Source: Microlunatus capsulatus (GTDB lineage Bacteria > Actinomycetota > Actinomycetes > Propionibacteriales > Propionibacteriaceae). From it: a DNA stretch of 64,000 nt. The DNA lies in contig NZ_JAGIOB010000001.1 of the NCBI RefSeq assembly GCF_017876495.1, forward strand, positions 2,976,001-3,040,000, written 5' to 3'. The notes under the pieces are model-generated. The model was not told where the DNA came from. It worked only from the letters and a program-made list of their open reading frames with translations, and searched no databases. Each line of letters begins with the position of its first letter. Positions within the stretch are counted from its first letter, which is position 1. Below, piece by piece: positions 31,923-41,019 of this stretch. The position numbers were made by a program, and so were the translations under genes.

Positions 31923-32093
31923 GCTGTTCCCCTTGAGTCGTCGGACGGGTCGCGTCCGCGGTGCCGAGATGGTTCTGCACCGTCTACGGCGGGGAAGAGC
32001 CGACGGTTGCGTCCCTGATACGGATTTCTCCGGACCGGGTGCCCTCATCCTGGACCACCGCGGCCCGGACCCGCAGCAGGCGCGGACGACCCG

Positions 32094-32125
32094 CGACGAC
32101 GAGCGCCCGCGACGACGAACGCCCG
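32094..32125. repeat. Two tandem 16-base units downstream of typA
   Basis: CGACGACGAGCGCCCG (32094-32109) and CGACGACGAACGCCCG (32110-32125) match at 15 of 16 bases. The second overlaps the arm of the typA terminator hairpin. No coding or known function is seen. Confidence 0.6.
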
Positions 32126-32157
32126 CGGCACCGGGCGCGGGGCTCGGTGACGCGGGC
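32121..32157 (-). terminator. typA terminator hairpin
   Basis: Stem GCCCGCG/CGCGGGC plus CACCG/CGGTG separated by one G-A mismatch, 11-base loop, 21 bases beyond the typA stop on the minus strand. The remaining gap to the L,D-transpeptidase (31923-32093) shows no gene. Confidence 0.6.
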
Positions 32158-32177
32158 GCGTCGGGAGGTGCTGCGGG

Positions 32178-34040
32178 TCAGGCGTTCTTGGCGCGCGAGC
32201 GCGTCCGCGAGCGCTCGTTGGCCGAGAGCACCACCTTGCGGATGCGGACCGCGGCCGGGGTGACCTCGATGCACTCGTCGCCGCGGCAGAACTCCAGGGC
32301 CTGCTCCATGCTCATGATCTTGGCCGGGATGAGCCGCTCCAGCTCGTCACCGGTGGCCGAGCGCACGTTGGTGAGCTTCTTCTCGCGGGTGATGTTGACG
32401 TCCATGTCGTCGGAGCGGGCGTTCTCGCCGACGATCATCCCCTCGTACACCTCGGTGGTCGGGGCGACGAACAGGGTGCCCCGCTCCTGCAGGCTGAACG
32501 ACGCGTAGGCGGTGACCGCGCCGGTCCGGTCGGCCACCAGCGAGCCGTTCGGCCGGGTCCGCAGCTCGCCGTGCCAGGGCTCGTAGCTCTCGAAGACGTG
32601 GTGCATCATGCCCGTGCCGCGCGTCTCGGTGAGGAACTCGGTGCGGAAGCCGATCAGGCCGCGGGCCGGGACGAGGTACTCCATCCGCACCCAGCCGGTG
32701 CCGTGGTTGATCATCTGCTCCAGGCGGCCGCGACGCAGCCCCATCAGCTGGGTGACGACGCCGACGAAGTCCTCCGGCGCGTCGATGGTCAGCCGCTCGA
32801 CGGGCTCGTGCACCTTGCCGTCGATCTCGCGGGTGACGACCTGCGGCTTGCCGACGGTGAGCTCGAAGCCCTCGCGGCGCATCATCTCGACCAGGATGGC
32901 GAGCTGGAGCTCACCGCGGCCCTGCACCTCCCAGGTGTCGGGGCGCTCGGTGTTGGCGACCTTGATCGACACGTTGCCGATGAGCTCGGCGTCCAGCCGG
33001 TTCTTCACCAGGCGGGCCGTCAGCAGCTTGCCGGACTTGCCGGCCAGCGGGGAGGTGTTGATGCCGATGGTCATCGAGATCGACGGCTGGTCGACGGTGA
33101 TCAGCGGCAGCGGCTTGGGGTCCGCCGGGTCCGACAGGGTCTCGCCGATGGTGATGTCCGGGATGCCCGCGATGGCGATGATGTCGCCGGGGCGGGCGAT
33201 GTCGGCCGGGACGCGGTCGAGCGCCTCGGTGATCAGCATCTCGGTGAGCTTGATGTTCTGGATGGTGCCGTCCTGCTTGCACCACGCGACCACCTGGTTG
33301 CGCTTCATCTCCCCGGCGAACACCCGGCACAGGGCCAGCCGGCCGAGGTAGGGGGACGCGTCGAGGTTGGTGACGTGGGCCTGGAGGACCGCGCCCTCCT
33401 CGTACTCGGGCGCGGGGACGCCGTCGAGGATGGTGGCGAACAGCGGGCCGAGGTCGTCGGAGTCGGGCATCTCGCCGTTGGCCGGGGCCGTCAGCGAGGC
33501 GCGGCCGGCCTTGGCGGAGGCGTAGACGACGGGGAAGTCGAGCACGTCGGTCTCGCCGTCCTCGAGCAGGTCGAGGAACAGCTCGTAGGTCTCCTCGACG
33601 ACCTCGGTGATCCGGGCGTCGGGCCGGTCGACCTTGTTGACCACGACGATGATCGGGAGGTTCTTGGCCAGCGCCTTGCGCAGCACGAAACGGGTCTGGG
33701 GCAGCGGGCCCTCCGACGCGTCGACCAGCAGGACGACGCCGTCGACCATCTCGAGGCCGCGCTCGACCTCACCGCCGAAGTCGGCGTGGCCGGGGGTGTC
33801 GATGATGTTGATGATGACGTCCGAGCCGTCCGGGGCGTGGTGCAGCACCGCGGTGTTCTTGGCCAGGATGGTGATGCCCTTCTCACGCTCCAGGTCCATC
33901 GAGTCCATGACGCGGTTGTTGACGTCCTGGTTGGCCCGGAAGGCGCCGGACTGCCAGAGCATGGCGTCGACGAGCGTGGTCTTGCCGTGGTCGACGTGGG
34001 CCACGATGGCGACGTTGCGCAGGTCAGAGCGAGTGGGCAT
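32178..34040 (-). CDS. typA: Ribosome-associated GTPase TypA/BipA
   Basis: Translational GTPase that helps 50S assembly and stress growth. At 620 residues it has the full length. G1 is AHVDHGKTTLVDAML, G3 DTPGHADFGGEVERG, G4 NKVDRPDARI; the BipA-specific C-terminal part has PARGLIGFRTEFLTETRGTG. The first ATG giving the family N-terminus (PTRSDLRNVAIVAHVDHGK) is at 34038-34040; an upstream extension of 15 residues is unlikely. TAGACT at 34107-34112 (minus strand) could be the -10, giving a leader of about 60 bases. Divergent from the DUF697 GTPase gene. Confidence 0.96.
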   Translation of the reverse strand: MPTRSDLRNVAIVAHVDHGKTTLVDAMLWQSGAFRANQDVNNRVMDSMDLEREKGITILAKNTAVLHHAPDGSDVIINIIDTPGHADFGGEVERGLEMVDGVVLLVDASEGPLPQTRFVLRKALAKNLPIIVVVNKVDRPDARITEVVEETYELFLDLLEDGETDVLDFPVVYASAKAGRASLTAPANGEMPDSDDLGPLFATILDGVPAPEYEEGAVLQAHVTNLDASPYLGRLALCRVFAGEMKRNQVVAWCKQDGTIQNIKLTEMLITEALDRVPADIARPGDIIAIAGIPDITIGETLSDPADPKPLPLITVDQPSISMTIGINTSPLAGKSGKLLTARLVKNRLDAELIGNVSIKVANTERPDTWEVQGRGELQLAILVEMMRREGFELTVGKPQVVTREIDGKVHEPVERLTIDAPEDFVGVVTQLMGLRRGRLEQMINHGTGWVRMEYLVPARGLIGFRTEFLTETRGTGMMHHVFESYEPWHGELRTRPNGSLVADRTGAVTAYASFSLQERGTLFVAPTTEVYEGMIVGENARSDDMDVNITREKKLTNVRSATGDELERLIPAKIMSMEQALEFCRGDECIEVTPAAVRIRKVVLSANERSRTRSRAKNA

Positions 34041-34236
34041 GCGTGAGGACTTCCTGTTGCAGAGGTGGGGGTCGCGCGGTCGCAACGGCGACGGGCAACC
34101 TGTCCGAGTCTACCGACCCGCGCGCCCGGACCCGAATCGTCGCCCGCGCGGACCGCTGCCGCCCCGCCGGGCGTCGTCCTGGCCGGACGCGGCGGCGCCC
34201 GTACGCTGGGGAGGTCCCGACGGTGAGGAGACCCAG

Positions 34237-35376
34237 GTGGCAGGCGGCACGGACTGGTTCAAGGAGTCCTTCCGGCAGGAGTACGAGCAGCACTCGGCCG
34301 CGATCGGCCGCTTCAACCTCGCGATCTTCGGCAAGACCGGCGTCGGGAAGTCGACGCTGGTGAACGCGGTCTTCGGCGAGGAGGTCGCCGCCACGGGCAT
34401 AGGCGAGCCGGTCACCCGCGGCAGCCACCTCTACCTCGACCGGATCGGCCACCTCGGCATCGTCGACACCCAGGGCCTCGAGGTCGGCAAGGACAACAAG
34501 GAGATCCTCTCCGAGCTGGCGAAGGCGATGAAGGAGATGCGCCGGCGCCCGCTCTCGGACCAGATCCACGTCGCCTGGTACTGCGTCCGCGGCATGGACC
34601 GACGCTTCGAGGAGGCCGAGGCCGACTTCGTCCGGCGGCTCGACGACCTGGGCCTGCCCGTCGTGCTGGTGCTCACCCAGGTGCCCCGCCGCGACGGGCG
34701 GTACCACCCCGACGCGGTCGAGCTGGCCCGGCGGATCGAGGAGCACCGGTTGCCGATCGCGGGCGGCCGCCCCTTCTTCGTGTTCGCGAAGGCCGACCCG
34801 TTCGCCGACCAGCCCGCGCACGGCCTGCAGGACGTCCTCGATGCCACCTTTCGCGTTGCGCCCGACGGCGTCCACGGAGCCCTCGTCGCGGCGCAGACGA
34901 TCGATGACGCCCGGAAGGCGAAGGAGGCCCAGGGCTACATAGGCGCGGCGGTCACCGCGGCGGCCGGGGCGGCGTTCATCCCCATCCCCTTCTCCGACGC
35001 CGCAGCGCTGGTCCCCATCCAGCTGGGGATGATGGCCAAGATCGCCCAGCTGTACAAGATCAAGGTCGACCGGGCCGCGCTGCTCGCCATCGCCTCGACG
35101 ACGGCGGCCACCCAGGCGGGCCGGGCCACCTTCAGCGGCCTGCTCAAGATGGTCCCGGGGGCGGGGACGGTCGCCGGCGGCGTGGTCAGCGCCGGCGTCG
35201 CCACCAGCTTCACCTACGCGATGGGCCAGGCCTGGCTGGCGGTCTGCCAGCGGGTGGCCCGCGGCGGGCTGGGCGGGGTGGGCCGGGCGCTGGACGACGA
35301 GGCCGTCCGCGAGGCCTTCGTCGACGAGTTCCGGTCCCGGCTGAAGATCCGGCGCGGGGAGCGCACCGGCGTCTGA
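34237..35376 (+). CDS. Era/dynamin-like GTPase with a DUF697 membrane domain
   Basis: A 379-residue protein. The N-terminal G domain (about 25-190) has P-loop IFGKTGVGKSTLVNAVFG, switch motif DTQG and a probable G4 LTQVPRRDG instead of NKxD. The C-terminal half (about 235-345) is the DUF697 region, rich in Gly/Ala helices (GAAVTAAAGAAFIPIPFSDA, and a later GAGTVAGGVVSAGVATSF) likely to lie in or on a membrane. Related proteins include YcjF and YfjP; their roles are poorly known. GAGGAG stands seven bases before the GTG. No functional neighbour is evident. Confidence 0.85.
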   Translation: MAGGTDWFKESFRQEYEQHSAAIGRFNLAIFGKTGVGKSTLVNAVFGEEVAATGIGEPVTRGSHLYLDRIGHLGIVDTQGLEVGKDNKEILSELAKAMKEMRRRPLSDQIHVAWYCVRGMDRRFEEAEADFVRRLDDLGLPVVLVLTQVPRRDGRYHPDAVELARRIEEHRLPIAGGRPFFVFAKADPFADQPAHGLQDVLDATFRVAPDGVHGALVAAQTIDDARKAKEAQGYIGAAVTAAAGAAFIPIPFSDAAALVPIQLGMMAKIAQLYKIKVDRAALLAIASTTAATQAGRATFSGLLKMVPGAGTVAGGVVSAGVATSFTYAMGQAWLAVCQRVARGGLGGVGRALDDEAVREAFVDEFRSRLKIRRGERTGV

Positions 35377-35433
35377 CCACCGGCCGGGCGCGTCCGCCCC
35401 GCGCGGCAGCGGCGCACCCCCTAGCCTCCCGGC

Positions 35434-37332
35434 ATGAGCATCCCCGACGTGACCTCGCTGCTGGAGGACGAGCCGGAGCACGACCGGGTCGTCTTCGCCG
35501 CGCGGCTGCAGCGCTACTGGCCCGACCTGCTGGCCGGGCTGGCCGGGGCCTACGGCGAGCGCGCGCCCGAGATGGCGGAGCGGCTGGTCGTGATCGCGGC
35601 CGAGAGCTTCCGGCAGCGGCCGGCCGACCTGCGGCTGCTGGACCTGCGCCGGCACGCCGACCCCCAGTGGTTCTCCTCGCCGCGGATGGTCGGCTACGCC
35701 GCCTACGCCGACCTGTTCGGCGGCACCCTGGCCGGGGTCGCGGAGAAGGTCGACTACCTCGCCGAGCTGGGCGTCACCTACCTGCACCTGCTGCCGCTGC
35801 TGAAGCCGCGGCCTGGAGCGAGCGACGGCGGCTACGCGGTGATGGACTACCGGGCCGTCCGCGAGGACCTCGGCACCGTCGACGACCTGCGGGCGCTGGC
35901 CGCCGTGCTGCGCTCGCGGGGCATCTCGCTGACCCTGGACCTGGTCCTCAACCACGTCGCCGCCGAGCACGCGTGGGCCGCGGCCGCCCGGGCGGGGGAC
36001 CCGCACCACCGCGGCTACTTCCACCTGTTCCCCGACCGCACCCTGCCCGACGCCTACGAGGCGACGCTGCCGGAGGTGTTCCCCGACTTCGCGCCGGGCA
36101 GCTTCAGCTTCGACGAGGAGTCGGCCTCCTGGGTCTGGACGACCTTCAACACCTGGCAGTGGGACCTCAACTGGCACAACCCGGAGGTCTTCTACGAGTT
36201 CGCCGACCTCGTCTGCTGGCTGGCGAACCTCGGCGTGGAGTGCCTCCGGCTGGACGCCATCGCCTTCCTCTTCAAGCGGATGGGCACAAGCTGCCAGAAC
36301 CAGCCCGAGGTGCACGCCATCACCCAGGCGCTGCGGACCGTCGCCCGGATCGCCGCCCCCGCCCTGCTCTTCAAGGCCGAGGCCATCGTCGGGCCCGCCG
36401 ACCTGCTGCCCTACCTGGGCGTCGGCGGGCACGCGGGCAAGGTCAGCGACCTCGCCTACCAGAACTCGCTGATGGTGCAGGTCTGGTCGGCGCTGGCCGC
36501 GCAGGACACCCGGCTGCTCTGCGCGGCCCTCAACCGCTTCCCGGCCAAGCCGCCCACCACCGTGTGGGCGACCTACCTGCGCTGCCACGACGACATCGGC
36601 TGGGCCGTCGACGACGCCGACGCCGCGTCGGTCGGGCTGAGCGGCCCCGGGCACCGGCACTTCCTGGCCGAGTACTACGCCGGCCTGTACCCGATGAGCG
36701 ACGCGCGCGGCCTGGTCTTCCAGGAGAACCTGGAGACCGGCGACCGCCGGATCAGCGGCACCGCGGCGTCCCTGCTCGGCGTGGAGACGGCCCTGGCGCG
36801 CGGCGACGAGGCGCACCTCGACCGGGCTGTGCGGCGCCTCCTGCTGGCCCACCACGTCGTCCTCGGCTTCGGCGGCCTGCCCCTGCTGTGGATGGGCGAC
36901 GAGCTGGCGCTGCGCAACGACCACGGCTACCTCGACGACCCCGAGCACGCCGACGACAACCGCTGGGTGCACCGGCCGGCCATGCCGTGGGACGTCGCCG
37001 CCCGCCGGCACGAGGAGGGCACGCTCGAGCACCGCGTCTGGCACGGCCTGCGGCACGCCATCGCCGTCCGGTCCGCCCTGCCGAGCCTGGACGCCTCCGT
37101 CGAGTCCGAGGTGGCCGACCCGGTGAACCCGGGCGTGCTCGTCCTCGTCCGCCGCGCGCCCACCCAGACGATGGTCGGGGTCTACAACGTCACCGGGCAG
37201 GTGCAGTCGCTGCCCCGCTGGGTGGTCCCGGTGGGCAGCTGGGCCTGGGACGCGCTGACCGAGGAGACCCCGCTGACCGACGGCCCGCTGGTCCTGGAGC
37301 CCTACCAGGCCCGCTGGTTCGTGCAGGGCTGA
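35434..37332 (+). CDS. Amylosucrase (GH13_4)
   Basis: A 632-residue glucan-forming enzyme that uses sucrose as glucosyl donor. The three GH13 acids are seen: nucleophile Asp274 in [20 protein letters not shown], acid/base Glu316 in [11 protein letters not shown], and Asp386 in RCHDDIGW. The string [19 protein letters not shown] and the N-terminal helical domain [20 protein letters not shown] match Neisseria amylosucrase. No signal peptide, so it is cytoplasmic. It could also be a sucrose hydrolase of the same subfamily. TAGCCT (35422-35427) lies six bases before the ATG, predicting a leaderless mRNA. Confidence 0.93.
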   Translation: MSIPDVTSLLEDEPEHDRVVFAARLQRYWPDLLAGLAGAYGERAPEMAERLVVIAAESFRQRPADLRLLDLRRHADPQWFSSPRMVGYAAYADLFGGTLAGVAEKVDYLAELGVTYLHLLPLLKPRPGASDGGYAVMDYRAVREDLGTVDDLRALAAVLRSRGISLTLDLVLNHVAAEHAWAAAARAGDPHHRGYFHLFPDRTLPDAYEATLPEVFPDFAPGSFSFDEESASWVWTTFNTWQWDLNWHNPEVFYEFADLVCWLANLGVECLRLDAIAFLFKRMGTSCQNQPEVHAITQALRTVARIAAPALLFKAEAIVGPADLLPYLGVGGHAGKVSDLAYQNSLMVQVWSALAAQDTRLLCAALNRFPAKPPTTVWATYLRCHDDIGWAVDDADAASVGLSGPGHRHFLAEYYAGLYPMSDARGLVFQENLETGDRRISGTAASLLGVETALARGDEAHLDRAVRRLLLAHHVVLGFGGLPLLWMGDELALRNDHGYLDDPEHADDNRWVHRPAMPWDVAARRHEEGTLEHRVWHGLRHAIAVRSALPSLDASVESEVADPVNPGVLVLVRRAPTQTMVGVYNVTGQVQSLPRWVVPVGSWAWDALTEETPLTDGPLVLEPYQARWFVQG

Positions 37333-37386
37333 GCCGTCCGCGGCGCCCGCCCGTCGGGGCGCCGGGAGCAGGTCTAGCGTGACGAC

Positions 37387-38760
37387 ATGGCCGGACGCCC
37401 GCTCGTCACCGCCGCCGCCCACGCGGCCGGGGTGGAGCGGCTGCGGGCCAGCTACCGCGCGGTGCCGGCGGGGGCGACCGTCCGGCTGGCGAAGCCGACG
37501 TCGAACCTCTTCCGGGTCCGGGCGCGGACCGGCGTGCCCGGCCTCGACACCTCCGGCCTGACCGGCGTCCTCGCCGTCGACCCGGTGGCCCGGACCGCCG
37601 ACGTCGCCGGCATGTGCACCTACGAGGACCTCGTCGCGGCCACGCTGCCGCACGGGCTCACCCCGCTGGTGGTGCCGCAGCTGCGGACGATCACCCTGGG
37701 GGGCGCGGTCAGCGGGCTGGGCATCGAGTCGGCGTCGTTCCGCAACGGCATGCCGCACGAGTCGGTGCTGGAGCTCGACGTGCTGACCGGGACCGGGGAG
37801 GTGCTGACGGCGTCGCCGGAGCAGCACGCCGACCTGTTCCGGGCCTTCCCCAACTCCTACGGCACGCTCGGCTACGCCACCCGGCTGCGGATCGCCCTGG
37901 AGCCCGTCGCCCCGTACGTCGCCCTGCGGCACGTCCGCCACTACGACCTGGACGCGCTGCTCGCGACGCTGGGCGAGGTCGTCGCGAGCGGCAGCCTGGA
38001 CGGCGTCGCGGTCGACTACGTGGACGGCGTCGTCTTCAGCGCCGAGGAGTCCTACCTCTGCCTCGGCACGCTGACCGACCGGCCCGGCCCGGTCAGCGAC
38101 TACACGGGCGCCGACATCTACTACCGCTCGCTCCAGCACCCGCACGGGACGCGGCACGACCGGCTGACGACCCTGGACTACCTGTGGCGCTGGGACACCG
38201 ACTGGTTCTGGTGCTCCCGCGCGTTCGGCGCCCAGCACCCGCGGCTGCGGCGCTGGTGGCCGCGCCGGCACCTGCGCAGCAGCTCCTACTGGCGGCTGCT
38301 GGCCCTGGAGCAGCGGCTCGGCCTGGTGGACCGGGTGGAGCGGCTCCGCGGCCGGCCGCCGCGGGAGCGGGTGGTGCAGGACGTCGAGCTGCCGCTGGAG
38401 CGGTCGGCGGAGTTCCTGCGCTGGTTCCTGGCCGAGGTGCCGGTGGAGCCGCTGTGGCTCTGCCCGGTGCGGCTGCGCGAGGACTGGCCGCTCTACCCCC
38501 TGCCCCCCGGGCGGACCTTCGTCAACGTCGGCTTCTGGTCGACGGTGCCCGCCGGGGCGACGGAGGGGGAGACCAACCGCGCGGTCGAGCGGTGCGTCCG
38601 CGACCTCGGCGGGCACAAGTCGCTCTACTCCGACGCCTACTACGAGCAGGACGAGTTCGACGCGCTCTACGGCGGCGAGGACTACCGGGTGGTGAAGAAG
38701 GCCTACGACCCGGACGGCCGCTTCCTGGACCTCTACGCGAAAGCGGTGCGACGACGGTGA
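37387..38760 (+). CDS. tmsA: FAD-dependent reductase for 10-methyl fatty acids (TmsA/BfaA-like)
   Basis: A 457-residue FAD-binding oxidoreductase (FAD_binding_4 type). FAD contacts are seen in LAKPTSNLFR and VPQLRTITLGGAVSGLGIES, followed by the catalytic domain. With the next gene it forms the actinobacterial pair that makes 10-methylstearic (tuberculostearic) acid: the methyltransferase makes a 10-methylene intermediate and this enzyme reduces it with NADPH. The homologue of Mycobacterium tuberculosis is Rv0449c. TAGCGT (37375-37380) is six bases before the ATG, suggesting a leaderless mRNA. Its stop overlaps tmsB (GTGA). Confidence 0.85.
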   Translation: MAGRPLVTAAAHAAGVERLRASYRAVPAGATVRLAKPTSNLFRVRARTGVPGLDTSGLTGVLAVDPVARTADVAGMCTYEDLVAATLPHGLTPLVVPQLRTITLGGAVSGLGIESASFRNGMPHESVLELDVLTGTGEVLTASPEQHADLFRAFPNSYGTLGYATRLRIALEPVAPYVALRHVRHYDLDALLATLGEVVASGSLDGVAVDYVDGVVFSAEESYLCLGTLTDRPGPVSDYTGADIYYRSLQHPHGTRHDRLTTLDYLWRWDTDWFWCSRAFGAQHPRLRRWWPRRHLRSSSYWRLLALEQRLGLVDRVERLRGRPPRERVVQDVELPLERSAEFLRWFLAEVPVEPLWLCPVRLREDWPLYPLPPGRTFVNVGFWSTVPAGATEGETNRAVERCVRDLGGHKSLYSDAYYEQDEFDALYGGEDYRVVKKAYDPDGRFLDLYAKAVRRR

Positions 38761-40067
38761 CGACGACCTCCCAGCGGACCGCCGGCACGACCGGCCACGG
38801 ACGGATGAGCCTCGCGGGCGTCCTGGGGGCGGTGCTGGGCAGCAGCCTGCCGCTGCGCCTCACCGCGTACGACGGCAGCGCGACGGGGCCCGAGGAAGCG
38901 CTCGGCTTCGACCTGCTGACCCCGCGGGGGACCCGCTACCTCGCCACCGCACCCGGCGAGCTGGGGCTCGTCCGGGCCTACGTCGCCGGGGACCTCGAGC
39001 TGCGCGGCGTGCACCCGGGCGACCCGTACCCCCTGCTGCGGGCCCTGGGCGACGCCGAGGTGCCCCGGCCCCCGGCGCGGGTGCTGGCCGAGGTCGTCCG
39101 CTCCCTCGGCGCGGAGAGCTTCCGGCCCGTCCCCCCGCCGCCGCAGGAGGTGCAGCCGCGGTGGCGCCGGACGGTCTCGGGGCTGCGGCACAGCCGGACC
39201 CGCGACGCCGAGGCGATCGCGCACCACTACGACGTCTCCAACACCTTCTACGGCTTCGTGCTGGGGCCCTCGATGACCTACACCTGCGCCTGCTACCCGG
39301 CGCCGGACGCGACGTTGGAGCAGGCCCAGGAGAACAAGTACCGGCTGGTCTTCGAGAAGCTGCGGCTGCAGCCGGGCCAGCGGCTGCTCGACGTCGGCTG
39401 CGGCTGGGGCGGCATGGTCCGCTACGCCGCTCGTCGCGGCGTCCGGGCGACGGGGGTCACGCTCTCGGCCGAGCAGGCGGCGTGGGCGCAGCAGGCGGTC
39501 GTCGACGAGGGGCTGGAGGACCTGGCCGAGGTGCGGCACGGCGACTACCGCGACGTCGTCGCGGGCGGCTTCGACGCGGTGTCCTCCATCGGGCTCACCG
39601 AGCACATCGGGGTGGGGAACTACCCGGCCTACTTCGCCTTCCTGCGCTCCCTGCTGCGGACGGGCGGGCTGCTGCTCAACCACTCCATCACCCGCCCCGA
39701 CAACCGCCGGGCGGCGCCCACCAAGGGCTTCATCGACCGCTACGTCTTCCCCGACGGGGAGATGACCGGCTCGGGCCGGATCATCACCGAGGCCCAGGAC
39801 GCCGGCCTGGAGGTGCTGCACGAGGAGAACCTGCGCCCGCACTACGCCCTCACCCTGCGCGACTGGTGCGCGAACCTCGTCGAGCACTGGGACGAGGCCG
39901 TCGCCGAGGTGGGCCTGGGCACCGCGAAGGTCTGGGGCCTCTACATGGCCGGCTCCCGGCTCGGCTTCGAGCGCGACGTCGTCCAGCTGCACCAGGTCCT
40001 CGCCGTCCGCACCGACGGCCACGGCGGGGGGACCGACCTGCCGCTCCGCCCCTGGTGGACCGCCTGA
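38757..40067 (+). CDS. tmsB: Cyclopropane-synthase-type methyltransferase (TmsB/BfaB-like)
   Basis: A 436-residue SAM-dependent enzyme of the CFA synthase family. The SAM loop is LLDVGCGWGGMVRYAARRG (from residue 210). Other CFA hallmarks are HHYDVSNTFYGFVLGPSMTY, TGVTLSAEQAAWAQ and EHIGVGNYPAYFAFL. Given the overlapping TmsA gene upstream, it is most likely the methyltransferase that adds a methylene group at C-10 of oleoyl phospholipid chains (compare UfaA1, Rv0447c). The GTG start lies inside the tmsA stop, so the two are translationally coupled. A degenerate copy of the dispersed repeat follows. Confidence 0.88.
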   Translation: MTTTSQRTAGTTGHGRMSLAGVLGAVLGSSLPLRLTAYDGSATGPEEALGFDLLTPRGTRYLATAPGELGLVRAYVAGDLELRGVHPGDPYPLLRALGDAEVPRPPARVLAEVVRSLGAESFRPVPPPPQEVQPRWRRTVSGLRHSRTRDAEAIAHHYDVSNTFYGFVLGPSMTYTCACYPAPDATLEQAQENKYRLVFEKLRLQPGQRLLDVGCGWGGMVRYAARRGVRATGVTLSAEQAAWAQQAVVDEGLEDLAEVRHGDYRDVVAGGFDAVSSIGLTEHIGVGNYPAYFAFLRSLLRTGGLLLNHSITRPDNRRAAPTKGFIDRYVFPDGEMTGSGRIITEAQDAGLEVLHEENLRPHYALTLRDWCANLVEHWDEAVAEVGLGTAKVWGLYMAGSRLGFERDVVQLHQVLAVRTDGHGGGTDLPLRPWWTA

Positions 40068-40073
40068 CCACCG

Positions 40074-40095
40074 CTCCCTGAGCCTGTCGACGAAG
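40074..40095 (+). repeat. Degenerate copy of the dispersed repeat after tmsB
   Basis: CTCCCTGAGCCTGTCGACGA followed by AGGG, a copy of the dispersed repeat with a three-base insertion in the GTCGAAGGG half, seven bases after the tmsB stop. Confidence 0.6.
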
Positions 40096-40186
40096 GGCGC
40101 CGTTCCCTGACCCACGCCGCCCCGGCCTGCCCGGACAGCCCCGGTAGGCGCCGAGGATCGCGCCGGCGTCGAGAGGAGCGCCGGGT

Positions 40187-40264
40187 GGGACACGTTCTTC
40201 GTCCCGCCGGGCGTGACGTCGACGCCGGGCCAGAGCGACCCGAGCGACCGAGCGGAGCGAGGTC
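40187..40264 (-). repeat. Structured intergenic element, copy 1
   Basis: A hairpin with stem GGGAC/GTCCC and the nine-base loop ACGTTCTTC (40187-40205), followed by about 62 bases ending in CGAGCGGAGCGAGG (40249-40262). The same loop, the same spacing and the same end recur at 48153-48232 with a different stem. It lies immediately after the TAA stop of the minus-strand ABC ATPase gene. It could be a 3' structure, processing site or transposon-like repeat. Confidence 0.6.
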
Positions 40265-40266
40265 AA

Positions 40267-41019
40267 TTAGACCGTCAGGCGGGAGAGGAACTCCCGGGTC
40301 CGCTGCTCGCGCGGTGCGTCGAAGAGCTGCGCGGGCGGGCCCTGCTCCAGGACGCGGCCCTGGTGCAGGAAGCAGACCTTGTCGGCCACGGAGCGGGCGA
40401 AGCCCATCTCGTGGGTGGCCAGCACCATCGTCATCCCGTCGGCGCGCAGGTCGCGCAGCAGCGTCAGCACCTCGTGCACCAGCTCGGGGTCGAGCGCGGA
40501 GGTCACCTCGTCGAGCAGCATCAGCGCCGGGCCGTTGACCAGTGCGCGGGCGATCGCCGCCCGCTGCTGCTGACCGCCCGACAGCGCGTCCGGCTTCGCG
40601 TCGGCCTTGTCGGCCAGCCCGACCCGCGCCAGCATCTCGCGGGCCTGCTGCTCGGCGTCGCGGCGCGGCCGCTTGTGCACCCGGACCGGGGCCAGCGTCA
40701 CGTTGTCCAGCACGCTGAGGTGCGGGAACAGGTTGAAGGCCTGGAAGACGATGCCCACCCGGGCGCGGACGGCGTCGACGTCGACGCGCGGGTCGCTGAT
40801 GTCGTCGCCGGCCAGCAGGATCTGGCCGTCGTCGAGGGTCTCCAGCAGGTTCAGGCAGCGCAGCAGCGTCGACTTGCCCGAGCCCGAGCCGCCGATCAGC
40901 ACGACGCACTCGCCGTGCTGCACCTCGAGGTCGAGGTCGTCCAGCACCACCTGGCTGCCGAACACCTTGCGCAGCCCGCGCGCCTGCAGCAGCGGCCCGC
41001 TGCCGGGGACCGTGGTCAC
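40267..41019 (-). CDS. Polar amino acid ABC transporter ATP-binding protein
   Basis: A 250-residue GlnQ/HisP-type ATPase. Walker A is GGSGSGKSTLLRCLN (about 43), Q-loop VFQAFNLFPHLSVLDN, signature LSGGQQQRAAIARAL, Walker B LMLLDEVTSALDP, H-loop ATHEMGFARSVAD. It powers the transporter made with the permease and binding protein upstream; the GTG start overlaps the permease stop (GTGA). The TAA stop is rare in this window and opens onto the structured intergenic element. Likely substrate: glutamine, glutamate or another polar amino acid. Confidence 0.95.
   Translation of the reverse strand: MTTVPGSGPLLQARGLRKVFGSQVVLDDLDLEVQHGECVVLIGGSGSGKSTLLRCLNLLETLDDGQILLAGDDISDPRVDVDAVRARVGIVFQAFNLFPHLSVLDNVTLAPVRVHKRPRRDAEQQAREMLARVGLADKADAKPDALSGGQQQRAAIARALVNGPALMLLDEVTSALDPELVHEVLTLLRDLRADGMTMVLATHEMGFARSVADKVCFLHQGRVLEQGPPAQLFDAPREQRTREFLSRLTV

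Noticed and set aside
34024-38616. Minus-strand open frame of 1530 codons
   Set aside because: It runs antisense through the DUF697 GTPase, amylosucrase and tmsA, all strong family matches. Such long empty frames come from high G+C at third positions; the product is low-complexity and matches nothing.
40100-40186. Possible small gene between tmsB and the ABC operon
   Set aside because: No start with ribosome site and no coding bias; the stretch is occupied by the degenerate repeat and the flank of the structured element.
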